The notes under the pieces were generated by a model, which searched no databases, was not told the origin of the DNA, and saw only the letters and a program-made list of their open reading frames with translations. Position numbers and translations under genes: made by a program. From Massilia sp. Leaf139 (GTDB taxonomy: Bacteria > Pseudomonadota > Gammaproteobacteria > Burkholderiales > Burkholderiaceae_D), in assembly GCF_001424165.1 (NCBI RefSeq), contig NZ_LMOJ01000007.1, positions 1 through 38,880 of the forward strand: a stretch of DNA of 38,880 bases, given 5' to 3'. This document shows positions 1-7,054 of the stretch, in pieces; within the stretch, counting starts at the first letter, position 1, and every line of letters starts with the position of its first letter.

Positions 1-39
1 TGCAATCTTGAATTCCTCTGTGTACCGCTTTCCACTCAT
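1..39 (-). CDS. IS3-family transposase OrfA, N-terminal fragment cut by the window edge
   Basis: The complement of the first 39 bases encodes MSGKRYTEEFKIA and runs off the left edge. This N-terminus is typical of the small helix-turn-helix OrfA of IS3-family elements, which binds the terminal repeats and is fused by frameshift to the OrfB DDE integrase. A strong ribosome site (AAGGAG within 41-50) precedes the ATG. Only 13 residues are visible, so the IS3 assignment rests on the N-terminal signature alone, and the rest of the element cannot be judged intact or broken. Confidence 0.7.
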   Translation of the reverse strand, partial: MSGKRYTEEFKIA

Positions 40-99
40 ACCTTCTCCTTGTGCCCGACATTATGGCTCAGGAGTGTCTACTGAACTCGTGGCGATTCA
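1..99 (-). mobile_element. Left end of an IS3-like insertion sequence (partial)
   Basis: The OrfA start lies about 60 bp inside a probable element end. Read on the minus strand the sequence from position 99 begins TGAATCGCCACGAGTTCAGT, and TG at the tip is the IS3-family hallmark. The boundary is inferred from that tip and from the change to an unrelated open frame at about 100. The other end and the target duplication are outside the window, so the exact end is uncertain by some bases. Confidence 0.5.
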
Positions 100-348
100 A
101 TATCCGCTATCACAGGCGAAGAAGCAAAGGATGCTCGGTTGTCTAAACCTAGTTTCATAATGCCGGTAGCAGTCGGATTCAAGGCAATGGGAGCACATCA
201 ATGTGTAACCGCGGACTATCTCATCCGTGGAGCCACTGGATGGCATATGGTGCATGTTCGACTTGTGCGGCGCATCGGCGGAAAGTGGGTTGCACAAGAG
301 ATTGTGCTAGATGAGCAGGAGATCCAATCATCTTGCTACGCTGATTAA
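100..348 (+). pseudogene. C-terminal remnant of an unidentified gene truncated at the IS end
   Basis: An open frame with no upstream start runs from the putative IS tip to a stop at 346-348. It has no in-frame stop back to 85. Internal starts exist (TTG at 139, ATG at 160), but neither has a convincing ribosome site. The product tail (…RRIGGKWVAQEIVLDEQ…) has the composition of a real protein. Base composition is visibly lower in GC than the genes that follow. I do not recognise the family. The simplest reading is a gene whose 5' part was replaced by the IS; a short free-standing gene from 139 or 160 is the alternative. Confidence 0.4.
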
Positions 349-381
349 CTCCGTATTTCGCTACGCGGTGCCCCCTCTGAT

Positions 382-1380
382 TTACGGTACCGATGGTTTT
401 TGCGAGGCTGGTTCAACCGCATAACTTCCCCCCAGCTTCCCCAATGCCTCATGCGGCGCCCCCTCATCCGCCAGCATCGGCGAAATATCCGGATCACGAG
501 CAAATTCGTCCGCGAAGAAGGACACGAAATGGCTGATCTTCAGCGAGGGCCGGCGCGCCGGCTGGAAGACGACGTTCAGCGGTAGCGGCGGTAGCCGGTA
601 TTGCGTCAGGATCGGCTTCACGCGCCCGGCGCGGATGTCGTCACCGTACACCCACTGCGGCGTGTAGCAGATGCCGAGGCCCTCGACCACGGCCTGGCGG
701 ATGGCTTCGGAACTGTTCGATTGCAGATGGCCGCCGACGCGTACCGTGTGCTGGGCGCCGTCCTCGTCCTGGAAGTTCCACTCGTTGACGTTGGCGAGGC
801 CCGTGTAGACGATGCACTGGTGCCGCGCCAGCTCGCTTGGCGCGCGCGGCTCGCCGTGGCGCGCCAGGTAGTCGGGGGAGGCGAGCAGGGCGCGGTGGGC
901 GGTGCCGATGCGGCGCGCGATCAGGCGGCTGTCCTTCAGTTCGCCGACGCGGAAGGCGACGTCGATGCCGCCCACGACCAGGTCGACGAAGCTGTCGTCG
1001 AGCTGCAGGTCGATTTTCAGCTGCGGATAGCGCGCGAAAAAGGCGCCGAGGCGCGGCACGATGTGCAGGCGGCCGAAGGAGACCGGGGCCGCCACCCGCA
1101 GCACGCCCGAGATCTCGTTCTCGGTGCGCTGGATCTCGACCCGCGCTTCTTCCAGCGTGTCGAGCACCTGGCGGCAGCGCTCGTAATAGCGCTTGCCCGC
1201 TTCGGTCAGCGCATGGCTGCGCGTCGAACGCACCAGCAGTTTGGCGCCGAGCATGGTTTCCAGCGCCTGCACCTGCTTGCTGATGGCCGATTGGGTGCTG
1301 CGCTCCTCGCGCGCCACGGCCGAGAAGTTGCCGGTTTCGACCACCCGGACAAAGGTTTCCATCAAGCGCAGCCGATCCAT
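382..1380 (-). CDS. LysR-family transcriptional regulator
   Basis: A 332-residue protein with an N-terminal winged helix-turn-helix (about residues 3-62, with FVRVVETGNFSAVAREE and STQSAISKQVQALE) and a LysR substrate-binding domain from about residue 90 (LRVAAPVSFGRLHIVPRL). I chose the ATG at 1380 over an upstream in-frame ATG at 1395 because GGAGAG precedes it at normal spacing and LysR proteins usually begin with MDRL-type sequence. It is divergent from the ene-reductase at 1551 across 170 bp, the classic arrangement in which a LysR protein controls the neighbouring oxidoreductase and itself. The effector is unknown. Confidence 0.9.
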   Translation of the reverse strand: MDRLRLMETFVRVVETGNFSAVAREERSTQSAISKQVQALETMLGAKLLVRSTRSHALTEAGKRYYERCRQVLDTLEEARVEIQRTENEISGVLRVAAPVSFGRLHIVPRLGAFFARYPQLKIDLQLDDSFVDLVVGGIDVAFRVGELKDSRLIARRIGTAHRALLASPDYLARHGEPRAPSELARHQCIVYTGLANVNEWNFQDEDGAQHTVRVGGHLQSNSSEAIRQAVVEGLGICYTPQWVYGDDIRAGRVKPILTQYRLPPLPLNVVFQPARRPSLKISHFVSFFADEFARDPDISPMLADEGAPHEALGKLGGSYAVEPASQKPSVP

Positions 1381-1550
1381 AATCTCTCCATCCATTCCGT
1401 TCAGGAATAGATCTTATCATTCGTGCGGCCTACCCACAGGCGGCAGGAATACTTATAGTGCTCACTGTCGTGGCCGCCGGCGCCCGCTTTGACATTGCGA
1501 AGCGACCGGCGGCCCACCATTTCCCAGCATTCAACCAGAACGGATCGAAC

Positions 1551-2642
1551 ATGACGCACAAACTCTTTCAGCCCACCCGTATCGGCGACATCGAGGTTGC
1601 CAACCGTGTCGTGATGGCGCCGCTGACCCGCAGCCGCGCCGACGAGGCCGCCGGCGACATTCCAGGCAGCCCGATGAACGTCGAGTACTACCGCCAGCGC
1701 AGCAATGCCGGCCTGATCATCAGCGAAGGCACGCAAGTCTCGCCGGTCGGCAAGGGCTATATGGCGACGCCGGGCATCTATTCGGACGAGCAGGTCGAAG
1801 GCTGGAAGCCGATCACCCAGGCCGTGCACGAGGCCGGCTCGAAGATTGTCGCCCAGATCTGGCACGTGGGCCGCGTGACCCACCCGAACCTGACCGGCGG
1901 CGTGCAGCCGATCGCCCCGTCGGCCGTGGCCGCGAAAGTGACCGCCTACACCCACGCCGGCAAGGTCGAGGCACCGGAACCGCGCGCCCTGACGGTCGAC
2001 GAGATCAAGGAGGTTGTCGCCGAATACCGCCGCGGCGCCGCCAACGCGATCCGCGCCGGCTTCGACGGCATTGAACTGCATGGCGCCAACGGCTACCTGA
2101 TCGACCAGTTCCTGCGCGACGGCGCCAACAAGCGCACCGACGAATACGGCGGCTCGATCGAGAACCGCGCCCGCTTCGCACTCGAGGTGGTGGACGCGGT
2201 GGTGGCCGAGATCGGCGCCGGCCGCGTCGGCATCCGCCTGTCGCCGGTGACGCCGGCCAACGACCTGGCCGACAGCAATCCGCAAGCCGTGTTCGGCTAC
2301 CTGGTCGAGGAACTGAACAAGCGCGGCATCGCCTTCATTCACTTCGTCGAAGGCGCTACCGGCGGCCCGCGCGATATTCCCGGCTTCGATTTCGCCTGGG
2401 CGCGCCAGGCTTTCAAGGGCACCTATATCGCCAACAACGGCTACGACCGCGAGATGGCGCTGGACGCCGTCGAGTCGGGCCGCGCCGATGCGGTCGCCTT
2501 TGGCCGCGCCTACATCGCCAACCCGGATCTGGTGCAGCGCCTCAAATTGAACGCGCCGTGGAACAAGCCGAACCCGCAGACCTTCTATGTGCCGGGCGAA
2601 GCAGGGTATATCGACTACCCGACGCTGGATCAGGCGGCATAA
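1551..2642 (+). CDS. Old Yellow Enzyme family alkene reductase (FMN, NADPH)
   Basis: A 363-residue TIM-barrel flavoenzyme of the NemA/OYE type, expected to reduce activated C=C bonds of enones, maleimides or nitro-compounds in the cytoplasm. The active-site signature HGANGY is present (His177, Asn180, Tyr182), as are the FMN-binding start (FQPTRIGDIEVANRVVMAPL), the GSIENRARF motif and the C-terminal FGRAYIANPDL phosphate-binding segment. The ATG at 1551 starts at the conserved N-terminus; an upstream in-frame ATG at 1458 would add 31 atypical residues. A TATAGT -10-like hexamer at 1454-1459 suggests a leader of about 85 nt. Control by the divergent LysR gene is likely. Confidence 0.92.
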   Translation: MTHKLFQPTRIGDIEVANRVVMAPLTRSRADEAAGDIPGSPMNVEYYRQRSNAGLIISEGTQVSPVGKGYMATPGIYSDEQVEGWKPITQAVHEAGSKIVAQIWHVGRVTHPNLTGGVQPIAPSAVAAKVTAYTHAGKVEAPEPRALTVDEIKEVVAEYRRGAANAIRAGFDGIELHGANGYLIDQFLRDGANKRTDEYGGSIENRARFALEVVDAVVAEIGAGRVGIRLSPVTPANDLADSNPQAVFGYLVEELNKRGIAFIHFVEGATGGPRDIPGFDFAWARQAFKGTYIANNGYDREMALDAVESGRADAVAFGRAYIANPDLVQRLKLNAPWNKPNPQTFYVPGEAGYIDYPTLDQAA

Positions 2643-2662
2643 GTCCTTTGCGCTGAAACAAG

Positions 2663-2690
2663 AAAGCCAACCTGCGGGTTGGCTTTTTTT
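2663..2690 (+). terminator. Rho-independent terminator of the alkene reductase gene
   Basis: A perfect 8-bp stem AGCCAACC / GGTTGGCT (2665-2672 and 2677-2684) with loop TGCG is followed by a run of seven T. It lies 20 bp after the stop codon and isolates the reductase from the next operon. Confidence 0.93.
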
Positions 2691-2698
2691 ATATGCGG

Positions 2699-2727
2699 CG
2701 TATACAATCAATATACGTTTCGTATAT
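2699..2727 (+). promoter_or_regulatory. Inverted-repeat operator and promoter of the antitoxin-like/map operon
   Basis: Three related half-sites lie upstream of the start at 2738: CGTATAC (2699-2705), ATATACG (2711-2717) and CGTATAT (2721-2727). The last two form a perfect palindrome around TTT. TACAAT (2703-2708) is a good -10 hexamer, with TTGGCT (2679-2684) as a possible -35, so the half-sites would cover the -10 and start of transcription. This geometry fits autorepression by the ParD-like protein. Binding is inferred. Confidence 0.55.
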
Positions 2728-2737
2728 GGAGAATCTC

Positions 2738-2950
2738 ATGGGCATCGTGAACATCGAAGAAGAACTGCACGACCAGCTGCGCCGCGCGACCAAGGTCTCC
2801 TGCCGCTCGATCAACGCGCAGGCGGCGTTCTGGATCAAGGTCGGCATGCTTTGCGAGACCAATCCGACGCTCAGCTTCAACGAGATCATGGAGCGCGAAT
2901 TGAGTTCGGCCGGGGTCTCGGCGCAATCCCTGGCCTTGAGCGCGGCATGA
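2738..2950 (+). CDS. ParD-like antitoxin family protein
   Basis: A 70-residue acidic protein starting MGIVNIEEELHDQLRRATK, followed by SINAQAAFWIKVGMLCETNP. It resembles the ParD-like antitoxin family (formerly DUF3423), small ribbon-helix-helix-type proteins. The ATG at 2738 has GGAG about 8 bp upstream; an earlier in-frame start at 2693 would run through the promoter. The stop overlaps the start of the downstream aminopeptidase (ATGA), so the two are translationally coupled. No RelE/ParE-type toxin is present; the aminopeptidase occupies that position. A DNA-binding autoregulatory role is inferred from family and operator. Confidence 0.75.
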   Translation: MGIVNIEEELHDQLRRATKVSCRSINAQAAFWIKVGMLCETNPTLSFNEIMERELSSAGVSAQSLALSAA

Positions 2951-3723
2951 CCAAGACCCCGGAAGAGCTGGCCCTGATGGCCGAATCTGGCCGCCTGCTG
3001 GCCTCGGTCTTCGGCATGCTCGACCGCACCGCCTTGAGCGGCATGTCGACCCTGCAGATCGACACTTTAGTTGAGCGCTTCATCGTCGATGAGCTGCAAT
3101 CGCGGCCGGCCAGCAAGGGGCAATACGGTTACGGTTTCGTGCTGAACTGCTCGGTGAACGAGGTCGTCTGCCACGGCGTGCCCTCGGCGGGGCAGGTGCT
3201 GAAGGGGGGCGATATCGTCAACCTCGACATCACGCTGGAGAAGAACGGCTATATCGCCGACTCCAGCAAGACCTACCTGATCGGCGAAGTGGATGTGCGC
3301 GCGAAGCGCCTGGTGCAGACCACGTACGAGGCCATGTGGAAGGGCATCCGCGCCGTGCGTCCGGGCGCGCGCCTGGGCGACATCGGCTATGCGATCGAAC
3401 GCCACGCCAAGCGCAACGGCTATTCGGTCGTGCGCGAATACTGCGGCCACGGCATCGGCCGCGAGATGCACGAGGAGCCGCAGATCCTGCACTTCGGCAC
3501 CCGGAACACCGGCCTCGTCCTGCGCGAAGGCATGGTCTTCACGATCGAGCCGATGCTGAACGCGGGCGGGCGCAGCGTGCGCACCGAGGCCGACGGCTGG
3601 ACGGTGGTGACGCGCGACGGTTCGCTCTCGGCCCAGTTCGAACACACGGTGGCGGTAACGAAGAACGGGGTTGCCGTGCTGACCCTGCGCCCCGAAGAAC
3701 AAGGCGTGCTGGCCGCTGCCTGA
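2947..3723 (+). CDS. map: Type I methionine aminopeptidase, second-copy type
   Basis: A 258-residue cytosolic metalloprotease of the pita-bread fold that removes N-terminal methionine. All five metal ligands of the family are visible: Asp94 (VNLDITLEKNGY), Asp105 (IADSSKTYLIG), His168 (CGHGIGREMHEEP), Glu201 (MVFTIEPM) and Glu232 (SAQFEHTVAV); His76 of NEVVCHG is also conserved. Length matches the family. It overlaps the ParD-like gene by 4 bp (ATGA), so the start is certain. The housekeeping map of betaproteobacteria usually sits next to rpsB, so this is probably a paralogue under separate control. Confidence 0.93.
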   Translation: MTKTPEELALMAESGRLLASVFGMLDRTALSGMSTLQIDTLVERFIVDELQSRPASKGQYGYGFVLNCSVNEVVCHGVPSAGQVLKGGDIVNLDITLEKNGYIADSSKTYLIGEVDVRAKRLVQTTYEAMWKGIRAVRPGARLGDIGYAIERHAKRNGYSVVREYCGHGIGREMHEEPQILHFGTRNTGLVLREGMVFTIEPMLNAGGRSVRTEADGWTVVTRDGSLSAQFEHTVAVTKNGVAVLTLRPEEQGVLAAA

Positions 3724-3736
3724 GCGTTGACGGGTT

Positions 3737-3835
3737 CGTAGGGTGGACTCCCGAGTCCACGGCCTTTCCCGGGCAAACCTCCGGCGCCTCTCGACATGCA
3801 CACCTAAAAGCCGTGGACTCGGGAGTCCACCCTAC
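3737..3835. repeat. REP-like palindromic repeat, inverted pair (copy A)
   Basis: CGTAGGGTGGACTCCCGAGT… at 3737-3763 is repeated in inverse orientation at 3810-3835, about 46 bp apart. Each unit is itself palindromic (GTGGACTC…GAGTCCAC). The whole can fold as two small hairpins or one large cruciform. The GTAGGGTGG head recurs at 19085, 23826 and 27148 with different arms. Confidence 0.85.
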
Positions 3836-3863
3836 AAAAGCGGGGCGGGCGCACGATTGCATT

Positions 3864-3892
3864 TTCGGCAAGGTACAGCGCGGCAGTACAAT
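3864..3892 (+). promoter_or_regulatory. Putative sigma-70 promoter of the binding-protein gene
   Basis: TTCGGC (3864-3869), a 17-bp spacer and TACAAT (3887-3892) precede the ATG at 3921. The -10 is good and the -35 is weak. It would give a leader of about 20 nt. Confidence 0.4.
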
Positions 3893-3920
3893 CGGGCGCA
3901 CCGTCCACGGAAAACCCGCC

Positions 3921-5078
3921 ATGCATAAGCACCTGATCGCCGCCGTCTCCCTGCTCGCCCTGACAACGTCGCCTTCCATCCATGCCCAGCCGGCCGCCAA
4001 AACCGTGCAAATCAAGATCGGCACCGCCTCGCCGCTGTCGGGCACCGGCGCGCACCAGGGCAAGGACATCGAGAACGGCGCGCGCATGGCGATCGACGAG
4101 CTGAACGCGAAGGGGATCGTGCTCGGCGGGAACAAGGTGCAGTGGGTCTTGCAGCCGGAAGACGACGCCGCCGATCCGAAGACCGGGGCGGCGGTCGCGC
4201 AAAAGCTGGTCGACGCCAAGGTGGCGGCCGTGGTCGGCCACCTCAATTCAGGAACGACGGTGCCGGCCTCGAAGATCTACGCGAATGCCGGCATTCCGCA
4301 GATTTCGCCCGCCGCCACCACGCCGCTCTACACCAATCAGGGCTACAAGACGGCCTTCCGCGTCGTCGCCAACGACAACCTGGTCGGGCGCACGCTGGCC
4401 ACCTATTCAATCGGAACCTTAAAAGCGAAGAAGATCGCCGTGATCGACGACCGCACCGCCTTCGGCCAGGGCCTGGCCGACGAATTCGTCAAGGGCGTGC
4501 GCGCCTCGCGTGGGGCCGCGAGCGTGGTCAGCCGCCAGTTCACCAACGACAAGGCGACCGACTTCAATGCGATTCTCACCCAGATCCGTGCGCGCGATCC
4601 GGACGTGATTTTCTATGGCGGCATGGATGCCGTGGCCGGCCCGATGCTGAAACAAATGAAGGCGCTCGGCCTGCGCGCCAAGCTGGTGTCGGGCGACGGC
4701 GTCTGCTCGGAAAAGATGCCGCTGCTCGCCGGCGACGCCCTGGTCGACGACAAGGTCTATTGCGTGGTCGCGGGCGGCGTCGGCGCCGAGCAGGAAGCCG
4801 GCCTGAACGCGTTTACCCAGCGCTACGAGGGACGCTTCAAGATTCCGCTGCAAACCTATGCGCCTTACGCCTACGATGCGGTGATGGTGTTCGCGAAAGC
4901 GATGCAGACGGCGAATTCGGGCGACCCGAAACGCTTCCTGCCGGCGCTGGCCGCCGTCCAGCACGAGGGCGTGACCGGCCGCATCGCCTTCGATCCGAAG
5001 GGCGACCTCAAGAATGCCGCCCTGACCCTGTATACCTTCCGCAAGGGGCAGAAGGTGAAGTTGGCCGTGCTGCGCTAG
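3921..5078 (+). CDS. Branched-chain amino acid ABC transporter substrate-binding protein (LivK-like)
   Basis: A 385-residue periplasmic protein of the type 1 binding fold. A signal peptide spans about residues 1-22 (cleavage after SIHA). The mature start IKIGTASPLSGTGAHQGKDIENGARMAIDELN is the family signature, followed by VVGHLNSGTTVPASKIYANAGIPQISPAAT and the hinge-spanning ATYSIGTLKAKKIAVIDD region. No LivHMGF permease or ATPase genes are adjacent, so it either feeds a transporter encoded elsewhere or serves in sensing. The next gene is convergent with only 7 bp between the stops. Ligand cannot be predicted beyond an amino acid or related compound. Confidence 0.88.
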   Translation: MHKHLIAAVSLLALTTSPSIHAQPAAKTVQIKIGTASPLSGTGAHQGKDIENGARMAIDELNAKGIVLGGNKVQWVLQPEDDAADPKTGAAVAQKLVDAKVAAVVGHLNSGTTVPASKIYANAGIPQISPAATTPLYTNQGYKTAFRVVANDNLVGRTLATYSIGTLKAKKIAVIDDRTAFGQGLADEFVKGVRASRGAASVVSRQFTNDKATDFNAILTQIRARDPDVIFYGGMDAVAGPMLKQMKALGLRAKLVSGDGVCSEKMPLLAGDALVDDKVYCVVAGGVGAEQEAGLNAFTQRYEGRFKIPLQTYAPYAYDAVMVFAKAMQTANSGDPKRFLPALAAVQHEGVTGRIAFDPKGDLKNAALTLYTFRKGQKVKLAVLR

Positions 5079-5085
5079 ACGAAAG

Positions 5086-5763
5086 TCAGCGCAGCAGCTT
5101 CAGCAGCGCCTCGGCCGCCGCTTCCGACGAGGCCGGATTCTGGCCGGTGACCAGCAAGCCATCGGTGATCGCATACGGCTGCCAGTCGGCCACCTTCGAA
5201 TAGTCGCCGCCGTTTTCCTTGAGCATGTCTTCGACCAGGAAGGGGACGACCTGCGTCAGCCCGACCGCTTCCTCTTCGGTGTTCGTAAAACCGGTCAGGC
5301 GCTTGCCGCTCACCAGCGGCTTGCCGTCGGCCGCTTTCGCATGGCGCAGCACGCCCGGCGCGTGGCAGACGAGGGCCACCGGCTTGTTCGCGGCGAGCAT
5401 CGCTTCGATCAGCGCGATCGAGCTCTTGTCCTCGGCCAGATCCCAGAGCGGGCCGTGGCCGCCCGGATAAAAGACGGCGTCGAAGCTATCCGCCGACACG
5501 TCGGCGAGCCGGCCGGTGGAAGCCAGCGCCGCCTGGGCTGCCGGATCGGCCTTGAAGCGCCGGGTTGCCTCGGTCTGCGCGTCCGGCGCATCGCTTTTCG
5601 GATCGAGCGGCGGCTGGCCGCCCCCGGGCGAGACCAGGGTCAGCTGCGCACCCGCATCCTTGAGCAGGTAGTACGGCGCGGCGAATTCCTCGAGCCAGAA
5701 GCCGGTCTTCTTGCCGGTGTCGCCCAGCCGGTCGTGCGAGGTCAGTACCATCAGAATGTTCAT
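5086..5763 (-). CDS. DJ-1/PfpI family protein (Hsp31-like class I glutamine amidotransferase fold)
   Basis: A 225-residue protein with the nucleophile elbow LVCHAPG (Cys133, His134), an acidic partner near Glu25/Glu26 (GFWLEEFAAPYYLL) and the conserved YPGGHGPLWDL. This is the Hsp31/glyoxalase-III-like branch, linked to carbonyl stress and protein or DNA deglycation; the exact activity cannot be assigned from sequence. AGGAAAG precedes the ATG. Its stop faces the stop of the binding-protein gene. Confidence 0.88.
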   Translation of the reverse strand: MNILMVLTSHDRLGDTGKKTGFWLEEFAAPYYLLKDAGAQLTLVSPGGGQPPLDPKSDAPDAQTEATRRFKADPAAQAALASTGRLADVSADSFDAVFYPGGHGPLWDLAEDKSSIALIEAMLAANKPVALVCHAPGVLRHAKAADGKPLVSGKRLTGFTNTEEEAVGLTQVVPFLVEDMLKENGGDYSKVADWQPYAITDGLLVTGQNPASSEAAAEALLKLLR

Positions 5764-5806
5764 GTCGCTTTCCTGTGAAGTCCTTGTCGAACGATTACTC
5801 TAGCAA

Positions 5807-5832
5807 ACCCGCGCGATTGCGATCGCGCGGGT
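5807..5832 (-). terminator. Strong hairpin downstream of the PEP-CTERM gene
   Basis: A perfect 11-bp inverted repeat ACCCGCGCGAT / ATCGCGCGGGT with a 4-base loop lies 44 bp past the stop of the minus-strand PEP-CTERM gene. On the minus strand it is followed by TTTGCTAG rather than a long T-run, so termination may be weak. It separates that gene from the DJ-1 gene. Confidence 0.55.
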
Positions 5833-5875
5833 CGATCCAGCGGCAAGCGTGTACCGGCAAGCGCGGCGCGCGGCC

Positions 5876-6856
5876 TCAGGCGCGCACGCCGGCCCGGGCG
5901 CGGCGGCGTGCCGCGAACATCAGCCCGCCCAGGGTGGCGAACAGGGCGGCCATGCCCGGCTCGGGCACCTCTTCCGCGTCGAGCTGGGCCGCGGCAAAGG
6001 CTTGCAGGGCGAGCGCCGTGTTCACGTCGATGCCGAGTTCGCGCGCGGAGTATTCGTTGCCGCCCAGCGAGCGCGGATCGAGTCCGGTGACGCTGCCGAA
6101 GATGGTCAGGGCTTCCAGGTAGTAGCCGTAGACGCTGCCGTGGTAGGAATCCGGCGCCCACAGGTTGATCTGGCCGGCGCCGATGCCGTCGTACGGGTTG
6201 GCGTCGGCCAGGCCGCCGGCAATCGCCCGGTTCCAGGCCTCGCCGACCGGGATCACGCCGTTGATGTGGTCTGACGCCGCATCGGCCGCGTCGTAGCCGG
6301 CGCGCACGTCCAGCGCCATCGCGTAGATCGGGTCGCCGTACCAGGGGCTGCTGGTATTCCGGTAGGTGAGGTCGGCGCGCGACCAGGTCGCGGTCAGGCG
6401 CACGTCCACGTTCGGATTCTGGGCGTAAAGGGCGTCGGCCAGCAGGCCGGAATAGCGGATCAGCGTGGCCGGATCGCCGGGACGGCTGGCGTCGAGGGTG
6501 CTGTAGCTTTGCAGGACGACCGTGTCGAAGGGTTTGACGATGGTGCTGTACTTGCTGTTGTAGTGGTAGTCGAGTCCGGAACCGCCGCGGGTTTCCAGGC
6601 TGACGTCATAGTTCAGGCCGGCCTGCAGCGTCATCGCCTTGAACAATGCCGGCACGCCGCCGATGTTGCTGCCGTTCAGGTCGGTGACCGTGCCCGGCCG
6701 GTAGGCCTGGACTGTGGGCGGCTGTGCGCCGGCCGGGTCGCCGTAGGTAAAGCTGTTACCGACAAACAGGATGGTGCTGGCCGATGCCGGCAGGGCGATG
6801 CTGCCTAGGAGGAGGGTGGCGAGCAGGGTGCGGCGCAAGTTGCGAGGAAAATGCAT
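5876..6856 (-). CDS. PEP-CTERM sorted SGNH/GDSL-like hydrolase
   Basis: A 326-residue secreted protein. A signal peptide covers about residues 1-26 (cleavage near ASA). It is followed by ILFVGNSFTYG, where Ser35 of GNS is the presumed SGNH nucleophile. A late DSYHGSVYGYYLEAL segment supplies the family's Asp-x-x-His pair. The C-terminus is a PEP-CTERM tag: VPEPG, a short hydrophobic stretch and RRRARA, recognised by exosortase/EpsH systems linked to exopolysaccharide. The ATG at 6856 has GGAGA upstream; longer starts add no signal sequence. The substrate is unknown. A sigma-54-type promoter lies 56 bp upstream. Confidence 0.85.
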   Translation of the reverse strand: MHFPRNLRRTLLATLLLGSIALPASASTILFVGNSFTYGDPAGAQPPTVQAYRPGTVTDLNGSNIGGVPALFKAMTLQAGLNYDVSLETRGGSGLDYHYNSKYSTIVKPFDTVVLQSYSTLDASRPGDPATLIRYSGLLADALYAQNPNVDVRLTATWSRADLTYRNTSSPWYGDPIYAMALDVRAGYDAADAASDHINGVIPVGEAWNRAIAGGLADANPYDGIGAGQINLWAPDSYHGSVYGYYLEALTIFGSVTGLDPRSLGGNEYSARELGIDVNTALALQAFAAAQLDAEEVPEPGMAALFATLGGLMFAARRRARAGVRA

Positions 6857-6911
6857 GTCGTCTCCAGTCTGATTGTGAGTGCACAAGCGGGGTGTGTGCG
6901 GACATGGAGTA

Positions 6912-6927
6912 AGCAAGTCGTATGCCT
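6912..6927 (-). promoter_or_regulatory. Candidate sigma-54 (-24/-12) promoter of the PEP-CTERM gene
   Basis: On the minus strand the sequence AGGCATACGACTTGCT shows GG-N10-GC spacing and TTGC, close to the RpoN consensus TGGCAC-N5-TTGC. Transcription would begin near 6900, giving a leader of about 45 nt. PEP-CTERM genes in related bacteria are known to depend on RpoN and the PrsK/PrsR pair, which supports the reading. Confidence 0.55.
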
Positions 6928-7054
6928 CGTCTCTTCATTACTGAAGAATCAGGCGCTTAGCGTTCGGGCTGCCGATGTGCCGGGCGGCGGTGTAAGAAAC
7001 GCTGACAGCGTTTGTTTTGCAGTGCGAATCTCGCGCCGGGAATCGTGCCTGACT

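Noticed and set aside
601..1410. Long open frames opposite or out of phase with real genes (for example 601-1410, 1401-2711, 7757-9424, 10610-11791, 22346-23716, 25615-27159, 28976-31007, 37796-38878)
   Set aside because: They lie over genes with clear domains, read as Arg/Ala/His/Gly-rich low-information protein, and lack ribosome sites. They arise from high GC content.
2738..3723. A standard type II toxin-antitoxin pair
   Set aside because: The second gene has every catalytic residue of methionine aminopeptidase and no toxin fold, so a conventional toxin call is not supported.
3737..3835. The inverted repeat as a factor-independent terminator of map
   Set aside because: It has no T-run and recurs with the same head at other loci, so a dispersed repeat is the better description, though it may also hinder transcription.
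6997..7013. AAACGCT-GAC-AGCGTTT as a terminator of the GGDEF-EAL gene
   Set aside because: The stem is AT-rich and has a 3-base loop, and the T-tract lies on the plus strand, where no gene ends. Too weak to call.
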